Assembly: GCA_023846275.1 (NCBI GenBank)
Contig: CM043869.1
Coordinates: 39,210,737 to 39,274,736, forward strand
Length of the DNA: 64,000 bases
Direction of reading: 5' to 3'
From: Vanilla planifolia
Lineage: Eukaryota > Streptophyta > Magnoliopsida > Asparagales > Orchidaceae
Shown here: positions 51,465-64,000 of the stretch, in pieces
How the letters are laid out: each line of letters begins with the position of its first letter
How positions within the stretch are numbered: the stretch's first letter is position 1
Position numbers and translations under genes: made by a program
Notes under the pieces: model-generated
What the model was told of the DNA's origin: nothing
What the model saw: only the letters and a program-made list of their open reading frames with translations
The model's database searches: none

Positions 51465-51835
51465 CATCAATATACACCTCAATCATTAGATTACACAGTA
51501 ATAGTTATCAAATCACACAAGTAATATATACATTTGCATCATCACTATAGACCTCAAAGGTCAGATCATACAACAAGCAGTTGTAGTTAGATCACATTGT
51601 AAGTAACAGCTCTTGATCACATAGTAAATAACTCAATCCTCAAGATATAATGCTAATGATATTAATACTATTAGATCACATAACAAATAGTAATACCATA
51701 CCACATAACAAGTGACATGCATATACATCATCACTTATATCTCAACTATTAGATAACATAATAAGTTATACACTTGATACCATCATATCACAAAGCAAGC
51801 GGTAGCCATCAAATCACACAATAAACGATGTAATG
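51465..51835. repeat. Degenerate tandem array with recurring ATCACAYAAYAAGT core
   Basis: The stretch repeatedly shows a CATCANTATANACCTCAA start (51465, 51537, 51729) followed by one or more ATCACATAAYAAGTARTA-like cores. The unit is near 70 bases but irregular. No coding potential is seen. Confidence 0.5.
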
Positions 51836-54156
51836 GGATAAGGTCACAAAAAAAACATACCATTTAAACATTACTTATTTCTTCATAAAAATATTAGGCT
51901 TAAAATTAAAAAAAATTATTTACTTTCTTTTTCTCTATCTTCAACATATCATATATTAATTTTCATCTATAAATTGATCATTCTCAATTATGGAAATATA
52001 TACAAATATTATTTAAATTATCCTTTTCTTATAGGCATGTAATAATATATCAAGTCTATTATATAACATTACTCATAACTGAACATAAATGCTTGCATAT
52101 GTTATGCATATTACTCGTATCAAAGTATGCAATATACAAGGTATAAAAGAAATGACATTTCATATAAAAAATCTTAATAAAATAATTTTATAAAGAATTC
52201 ACTACTTATATCATAATTTTGTTAAGTTTATCTATCTAGATCCTTGATGACTAATCTAATATCAATTTCTTTTTTCTTTCTATTGTGATATATAATTAAT
52301 TACTGTAGATCTTTTTTTTAAAAGTTCAAATAAATCTCACAATGATTTAATAATTTCTTTAATATTTTTGTGTCAAATATTTATTTCATGATATAACTAA
52401 ATTAAACTAAAAAATTATAACATGAAAATTAGAAATTACATGATTTATGTCTGTAATTCATAATAAGAGTATTTGAGTAATTTTTTTTCTTATTCTTTAA
52501 TAATATAACTCCACAAAGTTTTCTTTTTATCTTTATTGTTAGTCACAAAATTTATTTCCATAATATATGCATAAATAGTGAGATTCAACCAAATAAATTT
52601 CTTTTATTTCTTCTTCTCTACTTTACTTAACTTGTCAATTGCATTGAAGGAACTCACTGTGTCATCGATGGTCTTTGAATCTCTTGAAACCTCATGGTTC
52701 TTTCCATGGCATGGCTCAATTAGGGTTAAGTTAATCTCAACTAATACGAAAATTGAAAAAACATGAACACTTAAGAGATTTGGAATACCTACACAAAGCA
52801 ACAAATTTTGATATTAAACTCATTGTTGCCATAAAAAACTATCAGATTCCGTAGCCTCCTTGCTCGATGTTACTCACGGAATGGAAACTAAAATGCTTAG
52901 TTCCTGGAATCCTTCTTGACATTCTATCATCTCAATTCCCTTCTTTACTAAAATTCGTAAGAAATTTCTCCTCGTGAAGCCGTTTCAAGAGGATGTTGAG
53001 TGTTGGGTCGAGAACAAAAGGGGGCTTAGGCATAAATAAAATAATATATAAAAATGATAATATAATCAAATAATAAGATAGAGTAGTAAATAAAATAATG
53101 TATTATAATTTCATAAATAAAAGTATGATATCAATACACTTATGCTTAAATGCATCCAAATAATGTATATACATAATCATCTTATGGTACCAATATTATA
53201 TAATATTTATTATATATTCTATTTTCCTTTGTTTTAATATACAATTTTATTAAGTGTTTTTTTTATTTCTATTCTTCTTTTTATATAACTTTTTAAGCCG
53301 ACACTCTTATGACATTTATCTATACTCTCAGGAGATCCTACATTGTATCTCATCATCACATAACCTTGACTTTTCACAAGTTATAGCCTGAACTTTGATT
53401 ATTATGACACTATGAAGTAAAGTATTTTATTATCACATAACTTTCACCACTATTACTAACATCTTATGTTGACAAGAAATGAGACATCTCACTGATTGAA
53501 ACCCTATCTTTAAGTACCTACAACAATAGGAGATGAAGTATCTCAATATCACATAATTAAGGCCATTATAATGCTTGGCTCTATCTTTGAATAACATCTC
53601 ATATATTTCATATATTAAATAGCTGTAAGATAGAGTAATAGTAGACTAATATCTTTCTCACTTTTCTTTCTTGTGATCTATTAGATCACTAGGCTACTTT
53701 AGAATCTTTTCATTTATTTCATTTCTTTTATTTTATTTTATAATATATTTTGATTTATAACTTTTTATGTTTATATTATAAATAAATATATATATATATA
53801 TATATATATGCATTAATAATAATAGAGTGATATAATAAGATTAAAATATTGTTCAATGATGATGTCATGAAAATATTCATATTACTATGTATTCAATAAT
53901 AATTATCAAAAGAAATTAACTCATATGCATCACAATGATTTAGTTTACTTACCTAGTAATTATGATAACTTTTTTTCATATTCTTTCTTTTTCCATATTA
54001 ACTCTCTTTATTTTCTACATAAATCAAATTACCTCTTATCAATAACAAGTCCATTTCTATTTCTAATTTGCAAGAACAAAATCTTCCAAACTATCCATTA
54101 ATAACAACTCGCTTTTATATTTTTGTCTTTACATCATACAATATGATCTTACCTGT

Positions 54157-54480
54157 TGTACTGTACGCTCCAAGTTTTGTATTGGTAAGAAAAAGGATTG
54201 TATCGGTGATCTTTTTTAAATATTCTAAAACCTAATTGCACGTGCAATCTTAGTTTCATACCAATGTGGTCTATCTATAGACATTAACAGACGATGGGTT
54301 GGACAGATGGTCTCTTTTAAATATTACATAAACTTATTATATGATTCTATTGACTTGTCATACTAGTACGATCCATATAGATACTTCAACAAATTGAGAA
54401 TCAAATAGATGATCTCTCACCTAAGCTTTACATAACTCATCATCTAATCTGATATGAATGCCATACTAGTACAATTCCAA
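54157..54480. repeat. Degenerate tandem repeat, ~103-base unit, 3-4 copies
   Basis: Units begin CATACTAGTACGATCC or a close variant at about 54257, 54359 and 54462, with a weaker copy starting near 54157. Inside each unit a GATGATCTCTCACCT or GATGGTCTCTTTTAA stretch recurs at the same offset. The spacing is 102-103 bases. Confidence 0.65.
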
Positions 54481-56290
54481 GCCATCCACCATTTCATACT
54501 TAGGTTGAAGGCTCTTCTCTAGCTTCCATTGCTAGGATTGAACTAGACAAATTAGACAATCATCTTGTATGATTATCGTAGTAGAAAAAATAACAACAGA
54601 CTCCAACCATTATATACCAAATAAAAACTCACAAAATCATTTTCTTAACATCTTAAGCAATCAATTCATGATATATGAAGAAAAGATTATGTAAGATCTT
54701 ACTTTGTTATGCTATTTCTACAAAACAAAGTCTAAAACTCTTTTCTTTTCTCTTTTCTTTTCTACAAGCTCTTTTTCTTTTCTTTTCAATCTCTTCAAAC
54801 CCAAAAGAGAGCATGAGACTCTTTCGAATCTCACTTTCCTTCTTCATCTCCAGCTCTTCTCTCTCTTTCTTTTTTTTTATTCTCTCACAAGTTTCAAAAC
54901 ATCACAAATGAATCTTAAGAGGCTAGAGATAATTTATCTTCTTATTAAATAAGAGGATTAATTTAATATTCTTTAATTATCTTTTCTAAAAGTTTTTTAA
55001 AAAATTAAATAATCTTTGAAAAAATGCAAATTACACACTTGCTGATTCTTCATGACTAGACATCCACATGATATGCTAGAATACGATATTTGGTCATTGA
55101 CAACTTGGCATCCTTTTTGAGGTGCTCATTCATCAATACTTTTCTAGATTTTGGATCTAAAATACATATAATCAATATATGAACCATTATTTTGGAGAAA
55201 ATTTAAGGGTGTTTTAATGGGTTGTTATATCCCTCTACTTATAAAAATTTGATCTCAAAATTTAAAATAATCCCAAATATTATAATAACATGTCCTCTTT
55301 TACTTCTCAAGTTACTTTTATTTTTGTTTGATTATTATAAAACATATTTATTTTGGAAATTATTTTATTACATAATCTCTTTTTTTTATTATGTTAGGGT
55401 TGTAACTAGTTGCTCCTTATAAAATTTGTTGAGTTAAATTTCATGAGAGGCATTATGAACACTTATATTTGAAGAGAAAAGTTACTTGATAGGTAACAAA
55501 TTTGGTTCTTTGTCAATTTTAGAAATGTCTAATATATTTTGGTTTTTCTCAATAGTACATTTACTCAAAATGATAAACATTTACTATTTTGCATTTACAT
55601 CATATTTACTAAATTTATTAATCTTATTTTTCATATTTATTATCATTCTATTTTATATTAATTTTGTTAAATTTTCTACAATAATAAATTCGTTAAAGTT
55701 TAACATCTACTAATTGAACAACGTGATCACTCAATCATATTGTAAGTTAAACTTAATTACATCATTTGTCATATTAATGAACAATTAATTATTAGATTTC
55801 TAATCATATTTTATATCTAACCTACTAACCCATTAAATCTTTTCTCATAAGCCCTCTTTATAATGAACACATTTGGAAATTCCTTATATTCAAATATATG
55901 ATAATTTATTTAATGTTACTGACATAGATGAGTGACAGTATTTATCAATTATTAACGATTATTTTCATATAACAAACAAAATTATATAAAAATAATATAC
56001 TTTAAAAAAATTAAGAAAATTAAAAAACAATTGGCCTATTCTTACTTAGAGAGACAATGAGTCTAACACATAATAAAATATTAACTACACCATCAAACGT
56101 GCATAATGTTAAGTATATGACATCTATAATATTTGAATAATAAATATAAGTTGAAAATAATATATTAATCTTAAGTACATAACAAAACATCAACATATAT
56201 GATAAAATATATAATATACAATGACCAGGTATTTGTATTTGTATTTCAAAAAAATTCTGTTTTTCATTTGTCATCTTCCATTGCACGCAG

Positions 56291-56400
<110 letters not shown>

Positions 56401-58560
56401 ATGTATATAAGCTTTATGAAATGAAAAAAAGAATTTAATGTAAACCTTTTAAAAAATTTTGGCATAACCAACTGGTGGACGTGACCATTTTGTTCCCTTT
56501 TAGAGCCCATTATGTTTTTTAGTTGACTTTTTCATTAGTGATTGCAACTATAAATGCTATTTGATTATTTAATATATTTTTTTTATTTTTTATAATGTGT
56601 TGCTTTATTGATTTGAAAATGAAAATATTAAGGAGATAATTTCAAAGGAAATCACACTTCTAGTTTGATTGACAAATCACCCTACCTTATATCATCATTG
56701 CTTATCTATCATTTTATCGTCCTTGATTGCTAACCATCATCAGTATTAGTCTTGGTTGACTGGCTATCGTAGCAGATCATTGTCCAAATACTAATTGGCT
56801 CTCTAAGACATCTACATGTAATAGACCAATAGCAAGTGACAGGAATACGACGAGTGATAATCAATGATAACTGCAAGAAAGAGACAGAGGAAAATTGCTT
56901 ACCAATTTGGAGAAAAAGAAGAAGAAAATGAAAAAAAAAAACTTGAGAAAGGCACACAAGAAAGGAACAATTCAAGAGCAAGACTACTATGAAAAGAATC
57001 AAAATAGGCATATTCTTTAACTTGATTCATATGATTAGTATTTGATGAATATCTATAATTAAGGATATTCATAAATTTTATAAGAAAATATATATAATAT
57101 AAATTTGTGCTTTCACGTGTTATTTGTCGTATTGTTGTACGTAGGTTTTTAAATTATAAATTATACAAGTATATTAAGATTACTTAGGAATACATGAGTT
57201 TGATCTCATAGGTGGATAGCAAGGTATGTTAGACTATAGTTACTTGTATTATTATCTAAAACACATTAATGTGTACTATTGTTGGGGTGTGTTATTGTGG
57301 TATTTTATATGGTTTATCAGTGATGCGAATCTCAATTTTGTTTAGTATATTAAGTTTTGTTAGAGACAAATGTGATATTTGTTTGTTTTAAAAATTGTGA
57401 TGAAATGTTATTGCTTGTACAAAGAAAAATGAAGAGTTTTAGAGTAGAATTTTTATATTTGATTTCTAAAATTCATAATTTTTTTAGTCAAACTTTCAAG
57501 AATAAATGATTTAAAAATAAATATGAGTCATTTATAATTGTCATTTCTTTCCTTGTTGGGTATTTAGAGTGCTCTAGATACTTTTAAGATCTAATATTTC
57601 TAGTATTAAAGTTATTAAGAATAATATTAGAATGTGATGTCAAGCAGAATGTAAGACATGAAGTTGAGAAATTAATAAATATAATTTTTTTATCTATTAT
57701 TATTAATTAAAAAAAATTACATACATCATCTTGATTGATTAAGTATTATAAAAATATTTAAATTATTTATTAATTATTAAATATAGAAGTGAACATATGT
57801 ACATAAAAGACGAACAGATTGAAAGTTAGTTTTAAACACAATGTAGTCATAACATCTGTGAGACAAAAGATGATAAGCACATACTTCATAGAACCAAACT
57901 ATAAGAAAGATAGAAGATAACAAAATTGTGATACATTCTTTGTGAAAAGATCCTATAGATATATGTAATGACAAAATCATAATATCTAGTTTGATGATGC
58001 AATTATGATGTAACTAGTCGTATGAGAGGGGCTAATAAGTGCATAAGTACTAAGAAAATTGTTATTTGTATTATCTTGAAGAACATTTAGTGATATAAAA
58101 GAAGGTAAGAGACACAAAAGGTCAAATACTTTTCTCCTATAGTGCTCAATCGATGGGTTTTTCTCATCAAAACACGATCTGTGCTAATAGAGTCGTACTA
58201 CATAGGTATCTAAATTGAGCTTAATATATACCCAAATAGACATATAATAACTAAAAATCTTAATATTTTGAATAGAATCTACATTAATTGTATATTAAAA
58301 TTTCATAACTTCTCTCCAAAATTTCCTTGTTTCGATAAAATCAACTACTTCAACCAATTTTACCAAGCTTCTCATAATTTCTCATTTCATGCATTTTCTA
58401 TTGATTTGAATTCTTCAATTTCACAGAGAAGGACATAAAACAAAACAAAAACTACAAAAAAAAAAAAAACAATTATTGAAACAAATCCTAAAGCACTAAT
58501 TTATAAAATCTGTGAGGACAAATTATACTCTGAAAAATATAATGATAAATAGACTTGTTA

Positions 58561-58576
58561 GCCACAGGCCTGTGGC
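58561..58576. repeat. Perfect 16-base palindrome
   Basis: gccacaggcctgtggc reads the same on both strands, and it is GC-rich within AT-rich DNA. No role is evident; it lacks the loop and T-tract of a terminator, and plant nuclear genes do not use such terminators. Confidence 0.85.
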
Positions 58577-60264
58577 TTCTTCATTACAAATAGAAGCAGC
58601 AACACAAGGGAAGGACACTACACATTGTTTCCAATAAGAACATCGAAGGCTTCGGTTTAGGGCTATTCTGCATGGAGGAAGAAGCCGGTTTAGGGCTATT
58701 TAATGTGTGGCAAGCGATTCCGAAGAGATAATGAACGGATTAATATTTTTCTTAATAAAAACACAACATTGTTCAAAACTATATTGTCGTACAATTACGA
58801 AATTACAACGTAATGTATCTGTGATGTGTGGTTTTGTATGCATGCCCGGCTTATATCGTAGATATAAATAAGTCAAAAAGAGCACCCATCAAACAGCTTC
58901 ATGCATCATTTTTCATCTCACGAGACAATGTTCTATGGTATAGTGTGTTGTTATGATACAGACATAATGAATCAAATTAACATGAATGAAACAACCCATC
59001 TTGTCTTTGCTGAAAGATTTAACTTGGATGGTGCATTATTTGTCAAGCAATGTTGGCTTATTTGAATTGTAGACAAATTCTTTGATACAGTCGTTGGAAA
59101 ACTAGTTTATGTTAAATCTTTTATGAATAAATCCAAAAACAAGATCATTGAAAACAGCACATGAAAAAGAAAGAAAAACACATAGAATGAATGGAAAGAA
59201 AAAAGTTTTATAGCAAAACCTCAAAATATGAAGAAAAATGTACTATTTTCAATGTTATCAAAAGTTCTATTTTCAATGGTATCAAAAGTGTCTCTCATAG
59301 CTTAGAAAGATGAAACAGTGCGAAAGTTAAAGTTTTCAAGTGTAGATGTTTTTGTTGCATTGAAAGGAATAAGTTTAATATTCTTAGTTTTATAAATGTC
59401 TTCTTTGTTATAATGTTTCTTTCTTTAACCAATTTGTTTTAACAAGTTATAATTGTTGTTATCATACCCACACTTATGATATCTATGAGGACTCAACAAG
59501 CAAAAGATGATTTAACAATTTGATAATTTAGAATAGATTATAAATAAAATAATTGTTTGTGATAATAAGGTGAAAATAATTGTTTGTGTAAATGATTTTC
59601 ATATATCATTAGATGTTTTATAGTTTATGGCTATTAGAAACTTGAGATATAAATGAAGATAAAGATAAAATCCAAATAGTAGCTAATGCAATAACCATAA
59701 TTCACTAGGCTATTACATCATGATTTTAAAGAAGTTAGATAAAATCCTTTTAAGTCTAATTCTCTAGTTGCTCTTCTAGGATTTCGTATTGTGATAATTA
59801 ATTTTTTGTAATACTAAGACAAAACAAATTGAGCGAAGTAATATAAGCTCAGTAGACAATCACTATTAAAGGCTAAGTTCTTAGTGTATCGCCATTGGTT
59901 ACAATATGTTAGCTAATGGGTAAAGAAAAAAATATTTTACAAGTAAATATCATATTTTTGGAATATGATTTTGTGAAATGAAAACGAGTATGCACATCAA
60001 GTAAGAAGGGGGTGCATTATAAGTCTTAAAATATTTTTGCTAACCTTAGAATTGTATTTATTTTTCAAATATTATTTATAAAAATAATTTTTTGTTTATA
60101 GAAACTTTGATGTATAAATATATTAATTTATAATTTTTATGATAAAAAAATGAAAATAAAAGTTGAAATGATGCACCAAATTTTTAGGTGGTTCAGTTCA
60201 AACTAAAATCAATGTTTACCCCCAATCGAGGTTGAAAAAAACTAAACTAGTAAAAGAGTTACAA

Positions 60265-60335
60265 CTTGAGATTTTTTTCTTACAGTTCACCTCCAACCTA
60301 CTTGAGATTTTTTTCTACAGTTCATCTCAAACCTA
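60265..60335. repeat. 36-base direct duplication
   Basis: cttgagatttttttct followed by tacagttca recurs at 60265 and 60301 with small changes. The surrounding + strand frame (60266-60478) has no recognisable protein character. Confidence 0.75.
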
Positions 60336-63300
60336 ATAGCTTTTATGGGTTTAATTATAACTTGGGCTTTTATGAGCTTAACCCCAACTCGGATTTTAAT
60401 GGGATCAAATCGAAATTAGGCTTTTGCAAATGCCAAGCTGCCCAACCCAAAGAAAAACAAAAATATAACAAGACATAAATTTTTGATAAAATATACAAAT
60501 TTTCTTATGTTTGTTGATGAATATAAAAATGTACAAAAAGCTCAAATTTATGAAAAAAATCGAGAAAATGAAGGCTTAGATGAATTAATCTTAACTAGAA
60601 GAATTTGAAATTTTAATTAGTCATAAGTTGTATGTGCTAACAGTGAAAATTTATACCAATAGAATAGGATGCAACCATTCTTTGAGATGTTGAAATATTT
60701 TTATATTTTTTATTTTTTTCATTCACAATTGTTAGGTATTTATAGAAAACTTTTAGTTATAGTTCTTAGAAAATGAAGCAAAAGCTATTTGAAAAGCTAT
60801 TACCAAATAACTTAAAACGTTTTCCCAAATAGTTGAGAAAATATTCTAAAATGGCTACTTCAATTGCATGTATGATGGCTAGTTAATTAATCATTAGGTG
60901 ACGTTGACAAGAGCCATTGGATCTACCCAAAGGAGATCTCGACCATCTAATCAAACATTGTAAAGGCGGATGAGTTTTGGACAATTAGATCAATCTGGAT
61001 CACTCGATTAGTCAATAATAAAGAAGGATTATATATGAACATTAGGATTTAAACATGAGAGATCTGAGCCATCAGATTAATGATAGATTATTTTAAACGA
61101 CAAAAATAAATAAAGCTGCTCGATGAAGTCAAATGAAATATTGCCTGTCAAATGTCGAGTAAGGATCAAGCGCTTATATCAGATGAAGCAATAACCATTC
61201 ATTTGGCTCATCAAATAGACGATTAGATTTGATTAAGTTCACTGTTTAAAGGTCGGGGTGATCTCCACCGTGCAATTATGAAAATGTGTGATTGAACGAC
61301 GCTGAGTCACTTCCAATTTTGGAAGCAAACAAGCCTTAGTAGTTTAGTTCCACGTTGCAAACTATCAAAGGGATTTGCAATTTGTAGGTATTTGCATGTG
61401 GGTACTATTTAAGCCAAATTGGGGTTGGCTCCCACCTTCTGCACTCTGGATTTAATCACCCAATTCACTCGTATGGCTTCAGGATTACATAATTTTGGGT
61501 TTTATATGCCCCAAAACACAATATGTCTTATCCCAACTCGATTCAAGACTGCACTAAACTAAGATAGAGCATCAACTCAACTTTGCTGTAGTCCTTAGTC
61601 CTTATTCTTGAGAATGCTTGCTCGAGTTTAAAACCTTGGCATAGGAGCTTTACATTCAAGCACAACTTGGGATGTGGCTTAAACGTTTTTTTATTTAATT
61701 ATGAATGATTTAACATAATAATAATAATTTTTTATTTAATCAAGGTTTAGTAATCTATCATAAAATTTGACAAAGGTATATAATTAGGATTTTACTAAGA
61801 AAAAAAATTGAAAAAGAGAATCATATGTTTTTTAATCAATAAATGGTTTCAATAGGATTTGAACTAAGAAAATAATAATTAAAAAAATAAAATCATATAC
61901 GTTTTCTAAATCAAGAACATGATTGAATAATCGAATGCTTGAGTTGAGATTTTAAAGTAAAATGATTATAGATGTGTCTTGTAATCATAATAAAAAGAAA
62001 AAAATCTTTTAAAATTTGATGCTCATGACTTTAATTTTTGAAGTTTGTTGAACACTCTAAGGTACCTTAAAGATCATTAATTCACTATATTCAAAAATAC
62101 ATGATTTATTCTTTACAAATAAACATATTTTATATTAAAAAAATCTATTAAAATAAAAGATTAAATATTTAAGATTTAACTTATCAAACACAAGAATGAT
62201 CTAACACTCATTAAACAAGTTTAAATAATCAATTTGTATAGCCAAGAGCACAAACCAATAATATAAATGTCAAAAACAAAAGTATCTTCACATTATCAAA
62301 AAAACTTGCATTATTACAAGAACTTTATAAATTTATTTAATATATGTTTTTTTTCAAAATTGGTTTAACACTTAATATGTGATTTTTTAAGATGTAATAG
62401 AATATTCAAAACCATCATTAATTGGAGGGCAAAAATAACTAAAAAAAAAAAGAGTTTTGGTTTAGATTATAGATGCAATAGTGTTAAGTAACTTTGTTAA
62501 TCCTTTAAAGAAAAAAATGATATATTAAATGACACATTCTTAAATTATGAATTTATTTTTATTTTTTTTGTTTCCTATTTGCAATTATCAAGTGATCATC
62601 AATCTCCAACAACAAAACAAAAGTTTGACTCCTTTTGAAGACAACTAGGGGATAACGGAAGGATATTTAATATTATTATTGGTTGTAATTATTTATCGCA
62701 TTATATTCTCCAACATCTAGCCTCTAAAATGAATGAGAACGCCATTAATATGTTAATCATCCATCTACAATAAGAACAAATCAATACAAAAGCTTAATTA
62801 AATGTTATAAATAAATTATTTTGATTAGTAAAGATTTAACTCTTTAATTTTTATCTTTCTTTAATATGATAAAGGATTACAAGAATAAGAAGAATAAATA
62901 AAATGAAGATCAATGATTAAGTTTTTCTTATTTTGTGATTTATTTGGTAATAATGGGAAAAGTTTATTCAAAATATTTGTATAAGTTATGTAGATGAATT
63001 GATCGATAATTTTGGTATGCATTATTTGTATCATGTGAATTACAATTTATTATGATCATTTTAAGCTATTGCATTAAAAAAAATTGATTTTGATATGAAC
63101 TAAATTAATATAATATTAAAATCTTATGACAAAGGTTTAAGCTATTATCAAAATTTTATAAAACAATATTGATAAAATGTAAATATTTATCAAAACAAAC
63201 TCAAATTTATGATATAATTATAACATCTGTCATACAATCATTTAATGTTTACAAATTCTACGATAATTGTTGTAATCAATGTCACATATTTAAACACAAC

Positions 63301-64000
63301 ATCAACAATAATTATTATCATTCATCATAGTAATTTTTTATAATTATTATAATTTAAGAATTATAATAATAAGAATCTTCAAAATTGAATCAGAAGGCTT
63401 CTAAATCATATAAACATCAATAATGAAAATCAAGATTATTTAGAGAACAATGTGATCATTTGCATTCTTCAAAATTTTACCATAAAAATAATTATCATAA
63501 TATTATATCTTTCTTATTCTTTAGAGTTTGATCATAATATGATATCGTTCATACTCTCCATTAAATATTGGGTTTGATTCATGTTAAATAAATATGAAAA
63601 GTGATAAGTTAATCAATTCAACATTTGACTTGGAATAAATCCAACCCAACCCAAATGGCTTTCATACAAAGTCCTAAGAACAATACGTGTAATACTATGC
63701 ACCCTTTGAAGACCATATCATATATATGCAACAATGTAGCAACACTTCATATTATATGCCTTAATGTATGATTAATGAGTTCAATAACTCAAACAATCAT
63801 CGGAATATAAGTATTGACAACTTATTACATTGTCCTATTTATTAAGAATGAGTTTCATATTAGGGTTTAATGTGGTGTTACAAATACAATCTCTCTCACC
63901 TCCAAAATCCATAAATATTATGATTACGATTTTAACTATTTAAAATAAATAATCTTATCGATAAAAAAACCTTTTGTCCCTCGATACAAAGGATCCAATT

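Noticed and set aside
60266..60478. 70-codon + strand frame in the gene-poor region
   Set aside because: Built partly from a 36-base duplication, low complexity, no recognisable domain, start or splice signals.

Overview
This window is nuclear DNA of a flowering plant. Three intron-containing genes have recognisable plant-type proteins, one of them a chloroplast protease, and their introns hold plant-type LINE and copia remnants and decayed plastid DNA. The composition is AT-rich with many TA microsatellites. I cannot settle the species, or even monocot versus dicot, from the sequence.

Layout. (1) 848-6470, + strand: the 3' part of a NOT3/NOT5 gene, a scaffold subunit of the CCR4-NOT deadenylase complex. 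Its N-terminal exons lie left of the window. (2) 7625-20436, - strand and convergent with NOT3: a complete 10-exon gene for a NEMP/DUF2215 nuclear-envelope membrane protein (502 aa as modelled). Its 7.3 kb first intron holds a decayed LINE. (3) 24130-41208, - strand: a complete 10-exon EGY1 gene (547 aa as modelled), a chloroplast intramembrane site-2 metalloprotease. Its introns hold a plastid DNA mosaic (rps19-like, trnP, trnW), a LINE 3' end, a copia reverse-transcriptase remnant, and an LTR with a primer-binding site. (4) 41.2-64.0 kb: about 22 kb with no gene that I can support. It consists of AT-rich sequence, long TA tracts and several degenerate minisatellite arrays that look like decayed LTR or intergenic repeats.

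All exon joins given for the NEMP and EGY1 genes keep frame through splice sites that start with GT and end with AG, and the joined proteins follow their families from end to end. The three genes do not form a pathway: one acts in mRNA turnover, one at the nuclear envelope and one in the chloroplast. I found no operon-like cluster, CRISPR array or defence system, and no evidence of a new biological system. The most notable points are the plastid mosaic inside the intron of a plastid-protein gene, the NOT3 copy that lacks its expected central Gln-rich exon, and the consistent antisense orientation of the recognisable transposons relative to their host genes.
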